Below are positions 16,930 to 27,234 of a DNA stretch of 64,000 nt, in pieces (positions within the stretch are counted from its first letter, which is position 1; each line of letters begins with the position of its first letter). Position numbers and translations under genes: made by a program. The notes beneath the pieces were generated by a model. That model worked only from the letters and a program-made list of their open reading frames with translations. It was not told the origin of the DNA and ran no database searches. Source of the DNA: CAWAVN01 sp963825075 (GTDB lineage Bacteria; Planctomycetota; Planctomycetia; Planctomycetales; Planctomycetaceae); the NCBI GenBank assembly GCA_963825075.1, contig CAWGRX010000036.1:124001-188000 (forward strand), in the 5' to 3' direction.

Positions 16930-18366
16930 TTACTCGCTCCCGGACGGGTTCTCATCTTGATCGGCGATGCCCAGGGTTTCCATCCGCCGGTAGAGTTTCG
17001 CGCGAGTCAGGCCCAAGAGATCCGCGGCTTTCTTTTTGTTGTAGCGGGCCTCTTCCAGAGCCTGTTCGATTTGCTCACGCTCCACCTGTTCGAGAAACGG
17101 TTCCAAAGGCCGGGCTTTGGGTTCCGGCCGGGGGCCGACGGATTGGGCATCCCGGCCCATGCGGAACCGGAACGGCAGATCGTCTTTGCCGATGATAACC
17201 TCCCGGCAGGCGGCGCGGGCTTCTTCGATGACCGTCGCCAATTCGTCCAGGTTGCCGGGCCAGTTGTATTCGCGAAACTCCTTCCAGACCTCCTCGCTGA
17301 AGCCTTCCAATTGACGATCGGCTCCCACGTTCATTCGTTCCAAAAACGCCTGGGCTAACAGTTCCAAATCCTGCGGCCGGTTTCGCAAGGGCGGCAGCGA
17401 AATCCGCAGCGGAGAAATCAGATAAAAAAAGTCCGTCCGCATCGCCCCGGACTGGACCAGAGCATCTAAGCCCTCCGCAATCCCAGCCATCAACCGCAGA
17501 CCGCCGTCGCCTTCGGTTTCAGGGAACGAGGTGACGACAAACTCCTGCACGTCGCGGGGCATGGCGTCCACGTTCTGCAAATAGACGGTGCCCGGCATCA
17601 CCGTCGGCTCTGGGGAAGACTCTTCCTCATCCTCTTGCCGGACGCTCTTAAACATCCGCCTGAGCGTTCGCTTGAGATCAATCGGCAGCATCCGCGCACA
17701 GTCCAACGGCACGAACGACTCCTGCCGAAAATCGAGGGCCTCGTGAATCTTGCGGGCGGTTTCGTGATGGATCACGCGGGCGATGTGCTCCTTGCCGGTG
17801 CCCGCTTCGCCTTCGAGCACCAATGCCGACCGACCACCGATCGCCAATTGCACCTGCTGGACGACACGGAGCATTGCCTCGCTATTGGCGATGATTGTGC
17901 TCATTCCGAATCGGCTCCGCAGCCGGGCCCGGAGCAAAGTCAACTCCGCATGCAGCCGCTGCGCCGGAGATTTGGAGGTTGAGGTTTGAGACGGTGGGAT
18001 TTCCTCCGAGACAACGAGCACGCAATCCACTTGCCCGGAATCGTCGAACAACGGCAAGTGGTTGAGCCAACGTGACACCGGCGGTCCGCTCTGCCGGGGC
18101 AACGTCGCCTGGGCTTCGAGAGTTTTTCCCTCGAACACTTGCGGCGGCGGACACAGGCTTCCCAAGAGCGCCCGCACCGTTTGCGGATCGCCTTCGGTGG
18201 TATATTCGCAGACCGAGCCGAGGACTAATTCCGCATCCCATCCCGTGAGCCGCTGGAACCCCTGGTTGAAAAACAGCACCTTGCGATCCTTGCCGATGAG
18301 CGCCATCGGCGTCGCCAATGCCGAGAGCCGGCTGTTCAATCGCGTTTGAGAACGAGACTTCGCCAT
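16930..18366 (-). CDS. NtrC-like regulator with PAS, degenerate AAA+ and Fis HTH
   Basis: In this 478-residue protein PAS spans about 12-120, an AAA+ domain 160-400, and a Fis-type HTH 430-470 (NKKKAADLLGLTRAKLYRRM). Walker A is intact (GEAGTGKE, 185-192). The GAFTGA loop that contacts sigma-54 is absent, replaced by a charged insert near 235-255. The Walker B site reads GTVYLQNVDAMP, lacking the Asp-Glu pair. It is therefore probably not a standard sigma-54 activator. ATG 18364-18366 is chosen because PAS follows at once; the frame continues to 18501. It is 35 bases after kdgK. Confidence 0.85.
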   Translation of the reverse strand: MAKSRSQTRLNSRLSALATPMALIGKDRKVLFFNQGFQRLTGWDAELVLGSVCEYTTEGDPQTVRALLGSLCPPPQVFEGKTLEAQATLPRQSGPPVSRWLNHLPLFDDSGQVDCVLVVSEEIPPSQTSTSKSPAQRLHAELTLLRARLRSRFGMSTIIANSEAMLRVVQQVQLAIGGRSALVLEGEAGTGKEHIARVIHHETARKIHEALDFRQESFVPLDCARMLPIDLKRTLRRMFKSVRQEDEEESSPEPTVMPGTVYLQNVDAMPRDVQEFVVTSFPETEGDGGLRLMAGIAEGLDALVQSGAMRTDFFYLISPLRISLPPLRNRPQDLELLAQAFLERMNVGADRQLEGFSEEVWKEFREYNWPGNLDELATVIEEARAACREVIIGKDDLPFRFRMGRDAQSVGPRPEPKARPLEPFLEQVEREQIEQALEEARYNKKKAADLLGLTRAKLYRRMETLGIADQDENPSGSE

Positions 18367-18401
18367 GAATGATGCGTCGGTGGTCCTTGATCCGTTATGA
18401 A

Positions 18402-19493
18402 TCAGCGCTGCACGCGGCCGCTGCCGGAGCCTTGCATCAGGCTTTCGATTTCGGAGCGGGTCGCATAATTGAAATCGCCCTTGATGCTGTGCTTCAAGCA
18501 ACTCGCGGCAACGGCGTATTCGAGAGCCGTGGGAAATGTTTTAAGTTCCGGCGTGTTCATGGCGAAGATCAATGCTCCCGCAAACGAATCCCCCGCTCCG
18601 ACGCGGTCCACGATGTTCCGGATCTCATAAGGAGCATAAACGCCGTCCGCCGTCGTCGGTGCGAAGTGGGACTTTTGAGCGCCGGCTTCGTAATACATTG
18701 CCCCCCAGTTGTTATGGCTGGCGGAAAGGCTTTCGCGAAGCGTGATCGCCACGCCTAGGACGCTCGGGAACTCCTCGACAATCCGCCGGGCCACGCCTTC
18801 GTAAGCGGCCGCGTTGAGCTCGCCCGCTTCGACGTTCGTTTCTTCCGCCCGAATGCCCAAAGCGAGATCGGCGTCTTCTTCATTGGCGATCACATAGTCG
18901 ATTAAAGGCATCAGCCCCCGCATGGTTTTGCGGGCCAAGTCCACCGGCGGGGTATTGCCGTCCCAACGCCAGAGCTTTTTGCGAAAGTTCAAATCGCAGG
19001 ATATTTTTAAGCCTCGCTCCCGCGCACTTTTAAGTGCCAGCAAGGTGGCTTTCGCGGCGTTCTCGCTCAAGGCCGGCGTAATGCCCGTCACGTGCAGCCA
19101 GTCGGCTCCTTCAAAAGCGGCGTTCCAGTCATACTCGTTAGGATTGAAAATCGAAATTGCTGATCCTTCGCGGTCGTAAGTCACCGTGCCGCCGCGCTGG
19201 TTGGCGCCCGTTTCGACGAAATAGATCCCAAACCGGCCGCGGTCCGAGCGGATCACCAGCTCATCATCCACGCCGAGCTTTCGCAGTTCCTGTATGAAGC
19301 CATCGGTGAGGGGATTGTCCGGCAGCACCGTCAGAAACGCGGACCGGCCGCCCTGAAGCGCCACCGAGACCGCCACATTGAGTTCCCCGCCGCCGAACGT
19401 GGCGTCCAAACTCCCCGGCAAGTTTTGACGTAGCCGGTAAAACTCCGGCGGCGCGAGCCGGAGCATCACCTCGCCAAATGTGATTAAACGCAT
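18402..19493 (-). CDS. kdgK: 2-keto-3-deoxygluconate kinase, PfkB family
   Basis: This 363-residue PfkB sugar kinase has N-terminal FGEVMLRLAPPE, substrate block FGGGELNVAVSVALQGG, and the C-terminal signature DRVGAGDSFAGAL with the catalytic Asp. The N-terminal style matches KDG kinases, which phosphorylate 2-keto-3-deoxygluconate, but related PfkB substrates cannot be excluded. ATG 19491-19493 lies 3 bases after the stop of the upstream cell-wall gene, with AAGGA overlapping that stop. Translational coupling is likely. Confidence 0.87.
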   Translation of the reverse strand: MRLITFGEVMLRLAPPEFYRLRQNLPGSLDATFGGGELNVAVSVALQGGRSAFLTVLPDNPLTDGFIQELRKLGVDDELVIRSDRGRFGIYFVETGANQRGGTVTYDREGSAISIFNPNEYDWNAAFEGADWLHVTGITPALSENAAKATLLALKSARERGLKISCDLNFRKKLWRWDGNTPPVDLARKTMRGLMPLIDYVIANEEDADLALGIRAEETNVEAGELNAAAYEGVARRIVEEFPSVLGVAITLRESLSASHNNWGAMYYEAGAQKSHFAPTTADGVYAPYEIRNIVDRVGAGDSFAGALIFAMNTPELKTFPTALEYAVAASCLKHSIKGDFNYATRSEIESLMQGSGSGRVQR

Positions 19494-19496
19494 CGG

Positions 19497-21519
19497 TTAG
19501 TTTTCCTTCGATTTTTGGGTGAGGGCTTCGCCTTCGCGCCACCACCAGCGGAAGAGGTTTCTGGTATCGATGTAGCGAGCATCGCCGGAGGTGGCTCCCA
19601 ACACGACGACGATCACCCTTTTCCCGTCGCGTTCGCCGAGCGAAACCAGACACGCCCCGGCTGCGGAGGTCGTGCCGGTTTTGATGCCGTGGTAGCCGCG
19701 GATGCCCAAAAGCTGATTGGTGTTTTTCCAGACGATGTTCCGCCGATAGCCACCCGGCCCGGTCAAGGTGCAGCCGTGCTGCCGGGTGTTGATGTACTCG
19801 CGAAACTTGGGCAGCCGGATCGCGGCGCAGGCGAGTTTCGCCAGATCCTCCGCGGTACTTTGATGACCCTCGGCGGTGAGTCCATGCGGGTTTTTGTACG
19901 TTGTATGTTCCATGCCCAGGGATTTTGCGGTGCCGTTCATCTCGGCTACGAACAAGTGCAGCGGATCGTGATCTTCACTTTTCTCTTTGGCGAACCGGCC
20001 GCCGAAGTGCTCCGCCAAGGCGATGGAGGCATCGTTCCCGGAAGGCAGCATCAAACCATAAAGGAGTTCCTTGACGGAAAGCCGTTCCCCCGCGCGAATC
20101 CTTGCCGACGAGCCGCCGGTTTTATCGGCCCGCTCGGAAAATACGACTTCTTCATCGAGTACCTTGGGCTCCGTCTCGGCGAGTTTCAAGACGAGATACG
20201 CCGTCATCATTTTTGTCGTGCTGGCGAAATCGCGGGCTTCGTCCGCTTTTTGGCCTTCCAAGAGTTTTCCCGTCTCGGCATCGGCAATCGCCCAGGCTTT
20301 AGAGGTCACCAAAGGCGGCCCGGTGACCGGGTCCGGGTCGGTGACGGGCAACTCGGCGTGATTGATTTCTTCCGGAGCCGGCACCGGCGGGTCGGTTGTC
20401 ACGAGCGTTCCGAGCGCCTTCCAAGTCTCGGCCGCGACGATGCCGTTGACTTTGAGCTTGTGCTCTTTCTGAAACCGCTCGACGGCCGATTGCGTTTCGG
20501 AGCCGAACTCGCCGTCTTGGGCAATCTGGGGCGAAGGCTCCAAGCGAGCGTTCAATGTTCTTTGCAAATCCTCGACCAAGGGGCCTTGGGCACCAAGTTT
20601 CAGTTCCTGCGGATCGCCCGACGCCAACGACGGCTTGGGGTTGAAATGATCGAAGACAATCTTCGCCACGTCGCTGCACAACCGGGTGCCGGCGTTGTCG
20701 TCGGTCCAGCGCTGATCGCGGTTCTCGGCCGTCAGCACGCAGAGGGCAATCGGCCCCGACGGAGAAAAAATAATCCCCGCATCCGTCCGGACCCGCGAGA
20801 CCGAACCGGTCTTGTGCGCCACCTTGGTTCCCGCCGGCAAAAGGCGCGGAAAACGGGCCTTGTCCTCGCAGCGCTCCAGATGTTCGAGCATCGCCTTCGT
20901 CTGTTCCGCATTGGCCAATTTTCCTTGATGGAGCAGATCCAATAGCGAAACCATTTCCTTCGCCGTCGTGCTGCCCAGGCCGAACTGCCGGCTGCGGTCC
21001 GGGGCGATGGACGTGTCCCGTCGGAACACCTTGGCGTGGATTTTCGTGTTGGGGAAGCCGAGCTTCTCCATGTATTCGTTGGTCGATTTCAGCCCGATCT
21101 GATCGAGCACCAGGTTCGTCGCGGTGTTGTCGGAATAGGCGATCATCAACCGAACCGCATCCCGCAGCGGAAACCGGGCACCGGCAGAAAACTGCGTGGT
21201 GAGAATTCCCGATCCGGGGACTTTGTCATCTTCCCGCAATGTGACCGGGGCATGGAGATCGATCTTTCCCGCCGCGGCCTGGCGATAGGCTTCGATCATC
21301 ACCGGGAGTTTAATCAAGCTCGCCGTGGGCATCGGCTCGTCGGCTTGATAACCGAACTCGTCGCCCAACTTCAGATGCTTCACCGCCACCGCGACCCGCC
21401 CGCGATGCGATTTCAATCTCGGCAGCAAATCCTCCTTCAGCCCGGCCGAGGCTTGGGAAAACATCAGCGCGAAAAAGCGCCGCGCCAAGGGCGAAACGAT
21501 GACGTTCGGTGAATCGCAT
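19497..21519 (-). CDS. Beta-lactamase-like / PG-binding / D,D-carboxypeptidase fusion (one frameshift near 21474)
   Basis: Three domains are fused. The class A beta-lactamase-like N-terminal domain has TASLIK (SxxK), YSDN and KTGS, but I find no ExxLN omega-loop Glu. A PG_binding_1 domain follows (GPLVEDLQRTLNARL to ETWKALG). The S11/DacA domain has STTK, PSGN and IKTGTT. Removing one A from the A5 run at 21472-21476 joins the frame to a signal peptide MRFTERHRFALGAALF-ALMFSQASA, starting at ATG 21517-21519 with GAGGAG 8 bases before it. The restored length is about 673 residues. It probably trims or remodels peptidoglycan in the periplasm. kdgK follows by 3 bases. Confidence 0.87.
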
Positions 21520-21644
21520 GGCCACAACTCCTCAAGGTCTGATCCGGTTGCCAAAACCAATGGCCTACAGATTAAACCAAAACCGAGGCAAAGGCCAAAG
21601 CATCGCTGAAAAACTCGCGGCGAACGCGGAGCGGCTGGCTTTCG

Positions 21645-22570
21645 TTATGCGCGGTTCAGCCATTTTGTGAGCGTGGCGAGGTCGCGCTTCATCGCTGCGA
21701 AGTGCTCGGGGACCAATTCGGGTTTATTGTGGTCCAGGTATTCTTCGTGCAACGAGATCGGGCCTTGGAAATTCATCCGGGCGAGCATTTGGAAAATCTG
21801 CGGGCTGACCTGGCCTTCGCCCAACGGCACGTTTTCCGGTTTTCCCTTCGTCCAGCGAAAATCTTTCGCATAAACCATGTCGATGTGCGGGCGGATTTTG
21901 TAGAAAGTGATCGGCCAGCTCATGCCGCCTTCCACGGTGGCATGGCGGATGTCGTAAGCCACGCCGATTTGCTCGACCGGAATGTTTTCGAGCACCACAG
22001 CCAAATCCCAAATCGCCGCCCCCAAGAGTTTGCCGCTGGCGTGATTTTGATAGACAGCCCGAATGCCGATCTCGCGGTTCATCGCCGCCAGGTCCTTGAG
22101 CTGCGGTTTCCATTCTTGGAGTTGTTTGTCGATCGGGCGTTTCAGATCGTAGGTCAGATACTTCATGCGATACCGCCGGATGCCCAGTTTCGCCGCCGTC
22201 TTCAGCACTTTGGCGGTGAGCGGATCCTTGGGATCGTTGATGTCCGTGGTCATCACGGTGATTTCCAGACCTCGCTTGCGGAGAGCCTCCACGAGCCGGG
22301 GCAATTTGTCTTGGGCCTCCGCCGGTTCGATGTGGCCGCCTTTGCGGATCGGAGCCTCGATGCCGTCGAACCCGAGTGCCGCCACGCCCTCGGCCAGTTG
22401 ATCGAACGAGAGCGAATTGAAGGGTTTCGTAAAAACGCAGATCGGCTGCTTCGATTTTTCTCGATCAGCTTTTTCATTCGCAGCGCCGCGAAGGGATTGG
22501 AAACCGTTCCTGCAAACATCGCTGAAGCCGCCGTAATCATCGCCTGCCGCCGGTTGATGGGATCGATCAT
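21645..22570 (-). CDS. Exported sugar phosphate isomerase/epimerase-like TIM barrel (one frameshift near 22457)
   Basis: The C-terminal frame carries an AP_endonuc_2-type barrel with metal-site-like segments GFDGIEAPIRKGG, VYQNHASG, IGVAYDIRHATVEGG and ISLHEEYLDH. The N-terminus is in the next frame: MIDPINRRQAMITAASAMFAG, a Tat-like signal, from ATG 22570 with AGGAG 8 bases upstream. Adding one base to the T5 run at 22455-22459 joins them at IEK-SKQPICVF, giving about 308 residues. Such exported barrels are common in planctomycetes; the substrate is unknown. Confidence 0.85.
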
Positions 22571-22780
22571 GGTTGTGTCTCCTGAGATCTGATGGGAAGG
22601 AGGGAGAACAACACAATTGGACCGGAACCGTCGATAAATTCCAATGGTGAAAAGTTTTTCTGCGCAGATTTGGTGGAATCTGCAAAGTTTTTTTTTGGAA
22701 CACTAAGGACCTGTCCAAAATTAACTTCGTGGATTTGAGTGATTGTGGTATGATCTCGCTTTCTTGGCAAGGAGGGAATC
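22571..22780. other. Upstream flank of the transposase remnant
   Basis: This region should include the left insertion-sequence end. The stretch beginning GACCTGTCCAAAATTAACTT near 22709 is a candidate, but I cannot find a matching right end because the 3' part of the element is gone. Confidence 0.35.
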
Positions 22781-23727
22781 ATGGCAAGGAAGCTAGGTCA
22801 CGAATGTGCGTGCGAGGTGTGTCGGGACGGGCTCGATTCTGCGGTTGTCGAGGATCATCGTCAGCTCAACGCCCTGCTCGATCGGCTCGACGAGCAACAA
22901 AGACGCTGGGTGGCGGCTCGCGAAGCCATGAAGCTCGGGCACGGCGGGATCGCGTTGATCGCGACGATCACCGGCCTGCATCACGAAACCATCCGACGCG
23001 GCAGGGACGAAATCAACAAGGGCTTTGCGGATCGGCCCACCGACCGTATCCGCTGCGAAGGCGGTGGCAGACCGTGCGCCGAAAAAAAGATCCCACGCTG
23101 ATTGCGGATCTGCTCCAATGTGTCGAACCGGAAACCGCGGGCGATCCCTGCTCGGACGAGAAGTGGGTTCGCTCCCGCTTGCGGGGCCTCTCCGAAAAGC
23201 TCGATCGGCGGGCCTGTCCAACCACCATCGGGCGGTTACTGCGGGATCAGAAGATCGGTCTGCGCAGCCATCGCAAGGTGTTGCACACCGGGAAGAAACA
23301 TCAGGAACGGGACAAACAGTTTCGCTACATTGCTGAAAAACGCGAGGATTTCCGTGCATCCGGCGACCCGCGGATCAGCGTCGACACGAAGAAAAAGGAA
23401 CTGATCGGCCAGTTCAAAAACGCCGGGCAAACGTGGCGTCGCGAGGGCGAGAAGGTCAACGATCACGACTTCCGTTCGGACGCCGAGGCGATCGCCGTGC
23501 CCTACGGGATCTATGATCCGGAACGAAACACAGGCCACGTGTGCGTCTCGACGTCCAAGGACGTTCCCGATTTCGCGGCCGATGCCCTTGAGAACTGGTG
23601 GCAGCACAACCGGCAGCACTATCCGAACGCAACACGCCTGATGATCGAGGCGGATTCGGGCGGCAGCAACAGCGCCAGGTCGCGACAATACAAGAAGCGG
23701 CTCCAGGGGTACACTAATCTTCGCTAA
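22781..23727 (+). pseudogene. ISAzo13-type (Rhodopirellula-type) transposase, frameshifted and 3'-truncated
   Basis: The first frame (MARKLGHECACEVC... TGLHHETIRRGRDEI) ends at 23101. The second frame continues DPTLIADLLQCVEPETAGDP and SVDTKKKELIGQFKNAGQTW, DDE-type transposase blocks of the ISAzo13 family. Adding one A to the A7 run at 23082-23088 joins them. The protein stops at LMIEADSGGSNSARSRQ plus a few residues, where repeat R3 (23711) begins. The final DDE portion, about 90 residues by family length, is missing. An AAGGAGGG ribosome site precedes the ATG. Confidence 0.88.
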
Positions 23728-23797
23728 TTCGCGCTAATGGAGTTAACGCGAATCGCACGTTTCAATTAGCGAAGATTAGTGTGAATCAGTGTTCCCG
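23711..23797. repeat. Inverted-repeat element R3, copy 1 (at the transposase truncation point)
   Basis: A perfect 18-base inverted repeat (ACACTAATCTTCGCTAAT, 23711-23728, with 23765-23782) is followed by GTGAATCAGTGTTCCC. The same CTAATCTTCGCTAAT/GTTCC words recur at 27293-27368. It starts inside the transposase frame. Confidence 0.82.
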
Positions 23798-23950
23798 AAA
23801 TTCCATCGTTGGTCGCTTTTTGGTTCCGGCGGACGGCCGAGCTGGGTTTCGCCAATGAGAAACGATTCCCCTTTCCCATTGGCGTCTCCTTCCCCGCCCC
23901 GAAACTTTTTGGTGTCCTGGGTGTTTGATATAATACATCAACGTGCGTCG

Positions 23951-25873
23951 ATGAAATCGTCACTCCTGGAGGACGCCTTGAAAGTATTTTTTGGTTGGAT
24001 TTTCGCCCTAACTCTCCTTAGCCTTTTGGCTTGCGTGCAAAACGTTCAGGCGGAAGATCCCCCGCTTCAGCCGGTGGCGGAGTCGGCATTTGTGCAGGAT
24101 GTGGTGCCCTTTTTGAAGAAGCACTGCTACGACTGCCACGGCCTCAAGGACCCGGAATCCGGATTGGCCCTGGAAAAATACCAGAAAACCTCCGAAATTC
24201 AGACCGATTATGAGGTTTGGGAAAAAGTTCTGCGGATGGTGACGGAGCGCCAAATGCCGCCGGAGGATTCGCCCAAGCCTGCGGAAGCGGAGCTTCAGAA
24301 AGTCATCGCGGCCCTCAAAGCGGAACAGGGCCGGTACGATTGCAGCCAAGATCGGCATCCGGGGCGAGTCACGATCCGCCGGCTGAACCGGCCGGAATAC
24401 AACAACACCGTCCGCGATCTGGTGGGGCTGGACCTCAAACTTGCGGCGGGGTTTCCGTCCGATGATGTGGGCAGCGGATTCGACAACATCGGCGATGTGC
24501 TCTCGCTGCCTCCGCTTCTGATCGAAAAATACTTCGCCGCCGCCCAGACGATTGTGGAGAAGGTTTTTGAGGATGAAGCGGCTCGCACAAAGGTTCTCGT
24601 TCATGTTCCCGGCGAAAAGCTGAGCGAATCCGCAGCATTAAAGAAGAATATCGATGACTTCGCGATGCGGGCGTTTCGCCGGCCGATCACGAAAAATGAG
24701 GCCGAGCGGTTTGCGAAACTCGTGGAGCAAACCCAAAAAGCCGGCGGCTCAACCGAAGAAGCCTTCCAAGGGGTGATGACGGCGATTCTCGTGTCGCCGC
24801 ATTTTCTGTTTCGCGTGGAAAAAGATCCTTCGGCCGATGATGCCGACGGTATCCGCGAACTGGACGATTACGAACTCGCGTCCCGGCTGTCGTATTTCCT
24901 CTGGAGCAGCATGCCCGATGCCGAACTGTTTCGGCTCGCTGAGGAACAGACACTGCATGAGCCGGAAGTGCTCAAAGCCCAGGTGCGGCGGATGTTGAAA
25001 GACCCCAAAGCCGTCGCCCTCACCAAAAACTTCGCCGGGCAATGGCTGCAACTGCGGAGTGTTTCCACGATCACGCCGGCGGCCGAGATGTTTCCGAATT
25101 TCGACCCGGCCCTACGCTCGGCGATGCGGCGGGAGACGGAATTGTTCTTTGAAGATGTCGTCCAAAACGACCTGAGCGTCCTGGAATTCCTGAAGGCCGA
25201 TTACAGCTTTTTGAATGAACGCCTGGCGAAGCATTACGGCATCAAAGGCATCGCAGGCGACGATTTCCGCCGGGCGAACCTGCCGGCCGAGCGGCGGGGG
25301 GTGTTGACGCACGCGAGCATACTGCTCATCACCTCCAATCCCACGCGGACCTCGCCCGTGAAGCGGGGCAAGTGGATTTTGGAAAACATTCTCGACGAAC
25401 CACCGCCCCCGCCGCCCGCGGGCGTTCAAGAACTGAGCGAAGATGCCGAGACTTTGGGCTCTTTGCGGGAACGCATGGAGCAGCATCGGGCCAACGAATC
25501 CTGCGCGGTCTGCCATCGCAAGATGGATGCGCTGGGCTTCGGGCTGGAGAACTTCGATGTCGTCGGGGCCTGGCGGGACAAGGACGGCCGATTCGAGATT
25601 GACTCGTCCGGCACGCTGCCCGGCGGAAAGAATTTCCACGGTGCCGCCGAGATGGTCAAGATTCTCGTGGACCAGAAGCGAGACGCCTTCGTCGAATGCC
25701 TGGCCCGAAAACTGTTGACTTATGCTTTGGGCCGGGAATTGCAGTCCTTCGACCGTTGTGCGGTGAATGAAATTGTCGATAATCTATCAAAAGAGGATTA
25801 TCGGTTTAGCGCGCTTGTCACGTCCATTGTGCTCAGCGAACCCTTCCGACTCCGAGAAGCCAAAGGAGAATAA
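23951..25873 (+). CDS. Secreted DUF1592-type cytochrome protein (PSCyt1, DUF1587/1592/1588/1585)
   Basis: This planctomycete multi-domain protein of about 640 residues has a signal peptide, then a class I-like heme motif CYDCH near residue 60. The chain continues through VTIRRLNRPEYNNTVRDL (DUF1587), a DUF1592 block around LDDYELASRLSYFLWSSMP, DUF1588 (RRGVLTHASILLITSNPTRTSPVKRGK, cited in part) and DUF1585 at the end. A second CxxCH-like motif CAVCH occurs near DUF1588. ATG 23951 is given; TTG 23978 after GGAGG is an attractive alternative that leaves a cleaner signal peptide. The role is unproven. Confidence 0.9.
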   Translation: MKSSLLEDALKVFFGWIFALTLLSLLACVQNVQAEDPPLQPVAESAFVQDVVPFLKKHCYDCHGLKDPESGLALEKYQKTSEIQTDYEVWEKVLRMVTERQMPPEDSPKPAEAELQKVIAALKAEQGRYDCSQDRHPGRVTIRRLNRPEYNNTVRDLVGLDLKLAAGFPSDDVGSGFDNIGDVLSLPPLLIEKYFAAAQTIVEKVFEDEAARTKVLVHVPGEKLSESAALKKNIDDFAMRAFRRPITKNEAERFAKLVEQTQKAGGSTEEAFQGVMTAILVSPHFLFRVEKDPSADDADGIRELDDYELASRLSYFLWSSMPDAELFRLAEEQTLHEPEVLKAQVRRMLKDPKAVALTKNFAGQWLQLRSVSTITPAAEMFPNFDPALRSAMRRETELFFEDVVQNDLSVLEFLKADYSFLNERLAKHYGIKGIAGDDFRRANLPAERRGVLTHASILLITSNPTRTSPVKRGKWILENILDEPPPPPPAGVQELSEDAETLGSLRERMEQHRANESCAVCHRKMDALGFGLENFDVVGAWRDKDGRFEIDSSGTLPGGKNFHGAAEMVKILVDQKRDAFVECLARKLLTYALGRELQSFDRCAVNEIVDNLSKEDYRFSALVTSIVLSEPFRLREAKGE

Positions 25874-25875
25874 CC

Positions 25876-27234
25876 ATGTCAGAGCCTCTATCTCTGTCCC
25901 GCCGGTCTGCTCTCAAAGGTTTGGGGATCTCGCTGGGTTTGCCTTGGCTGGAATCGCTGGCCGGCCGAGCGGCGGTTGCCGGGACTGTGAAGAAACGAAC
26001 CACCCCGCCCAAGCGGATGGCATTTATCTTCGTGCCCAACGGCGTGCACCTGCCGGATTGGACGCCGACGGCCGAAGGCTTCGATTTTGAGCTGCCCTAC
26101 ATTCTGGAGCCGCTCGCCGAGGTCCAGGAAGACATCGCCGTGCTCAGCGGTTTGACGCATGACAAAGGCCGGGCCAACGGCGACGGTCCCGGCGACCATG
26201 CCCGCAGCGCCTCGGTGTTCCTCACCGGTGCACAGCCGCGAAAAACGTCGGGATCGAATATTCGCTCCGGGATTTCCGTCGATCAACTCGCGGCCCAGGC
26301 CATCGGCAAGGCTACGCGGTTCGCTTCGCTGGAAATCGGCTGCGAGCGCGGCCGCGGTGCCGGGAGTTGCGATTCCGGTTACAGTTGCGCCTACTCCTCG
26401 AACATCTCCTGGGCTTCGGAAGCCTCGCCGATGGGGAAGGAAACCAATCCGCGGGCGGTGTTCGAGCGGCTGTTCTCCACGGCGAGTTCCCGCGAAGCCG
26501 GCGGCAGCCTCGCCCGAAGGCAGGCTCTCAAAAAGAGCATTCTCGATTTCGTGGCCGAGGACGCGAAGAAACTGCAAACCAAACTCAGCGGCAATGACAA
26601 CCGCAAGCTCGATGAATATCTCACCGGCGTTCGGGAAATCGAACAGCGCCTGGAGCGGGCCGAGACGGAACCGGTCGTTTCCGCGGAGATCGACTATCCG
26701 CTGCCCGCGGGCATTCCCCGCGAATATGCCGAGCATCTCAAGCTGATGTGCGACATGCTCGTGTTGGCGTTTCAAACGGATTCCACCCGCATTGCAACCT
26801 TCATGTTCGCCAACGCCGGCAGCAACCGCAATTACCGGAACATCGGCGTTTCGGACGGGCATCACGATTTGTCCCACCACGGCGGCGACCCGCAAAAGCA
26901 CGCCAAGATTCGCCAGATCAACCGCTTCCACGTCGGGCAGTTGGCCTATCTCTTGCGACGGCTCAAATCGGTGAGCGAAGGCGAAGGCACGCTGTTGGAT
27001 CATTCGATGGTCTGCTACGGCAGCGGCCTGAGCGATGGGAACCGCCACAACAACGAAAACCTGCCCGTGCTTTTGGCGGGCCGAGGCGGGGGCGTGATCG
27101 ATCCCGGCCGCCACATCCGCTACGAAGAAGAAACCCCGCTGTGCAACCTGTACCTGTCGATGCTCGCCGGCATGGGCGTCTCGGCCCCGTTCATCGGCGA
27201 CAGCACCGGCCAATTGCGCGGGTTGCGATTGTAG
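25876..27234 (+). CDS. DUF1552 domain protein, exported
   Basis: This 452-residue protein has an N-terminal LSRRSALKGLGISLGLPWLE Tat-like signal and the DUF1552 core, including FIFVPNGVHLPDWTP, GDGPGDHARSASVFLTG and YGSGLSDGNRHNNENLPVLL. The gene starts 2 bases after the DUF1592 stop with AAGGAG overlapping that stop, so the pair is translationally coupled. DUF1592 and DUF1552 genes are a standard planctomycete pair; the second protein resembles DUF1501/sulfatase-like folds. The biochemical role is unknown. Confidence 0.92.
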   Translation: MSEPLSLSRRSALKGLGISLGLPWLESLAGRAAVAGTVKKRTTPPKRMAFIFVPNGVHLPDWTPTAEGFDFELPYILEPLAEVQEDIAVLSGLTHDKGRANGDGPGDHARSASVFLTGAQPRKTSGSNIRSGISVDQLAAQAIGKATRFASLEIGCERGRGAGSCDSGYSCAYSSNISWASEASPMGKETNPRAVFERLFSTASSREAGGSLARRQALKKSILDFVAEDAKKLQTKLSGNDNRKLDEYLTGVREIEQRLERAETEPVVSAEIDYPLPAGIPREYAEHLKLMCDMLVLAFQTDSTRIATFMFANAGSNRNYRNIGVSDGHHDLSHHGGDPQKHAKIRQINRFHVGQLAYLLRRLKSVSEGEGTLLDHSMVCYGSGLSDGNRHNNENLPVLLAGRGGGVIDPGRHIRYEEETPLCNLYLSMLAGMGVSAPFIGDSTGQLRGLRL

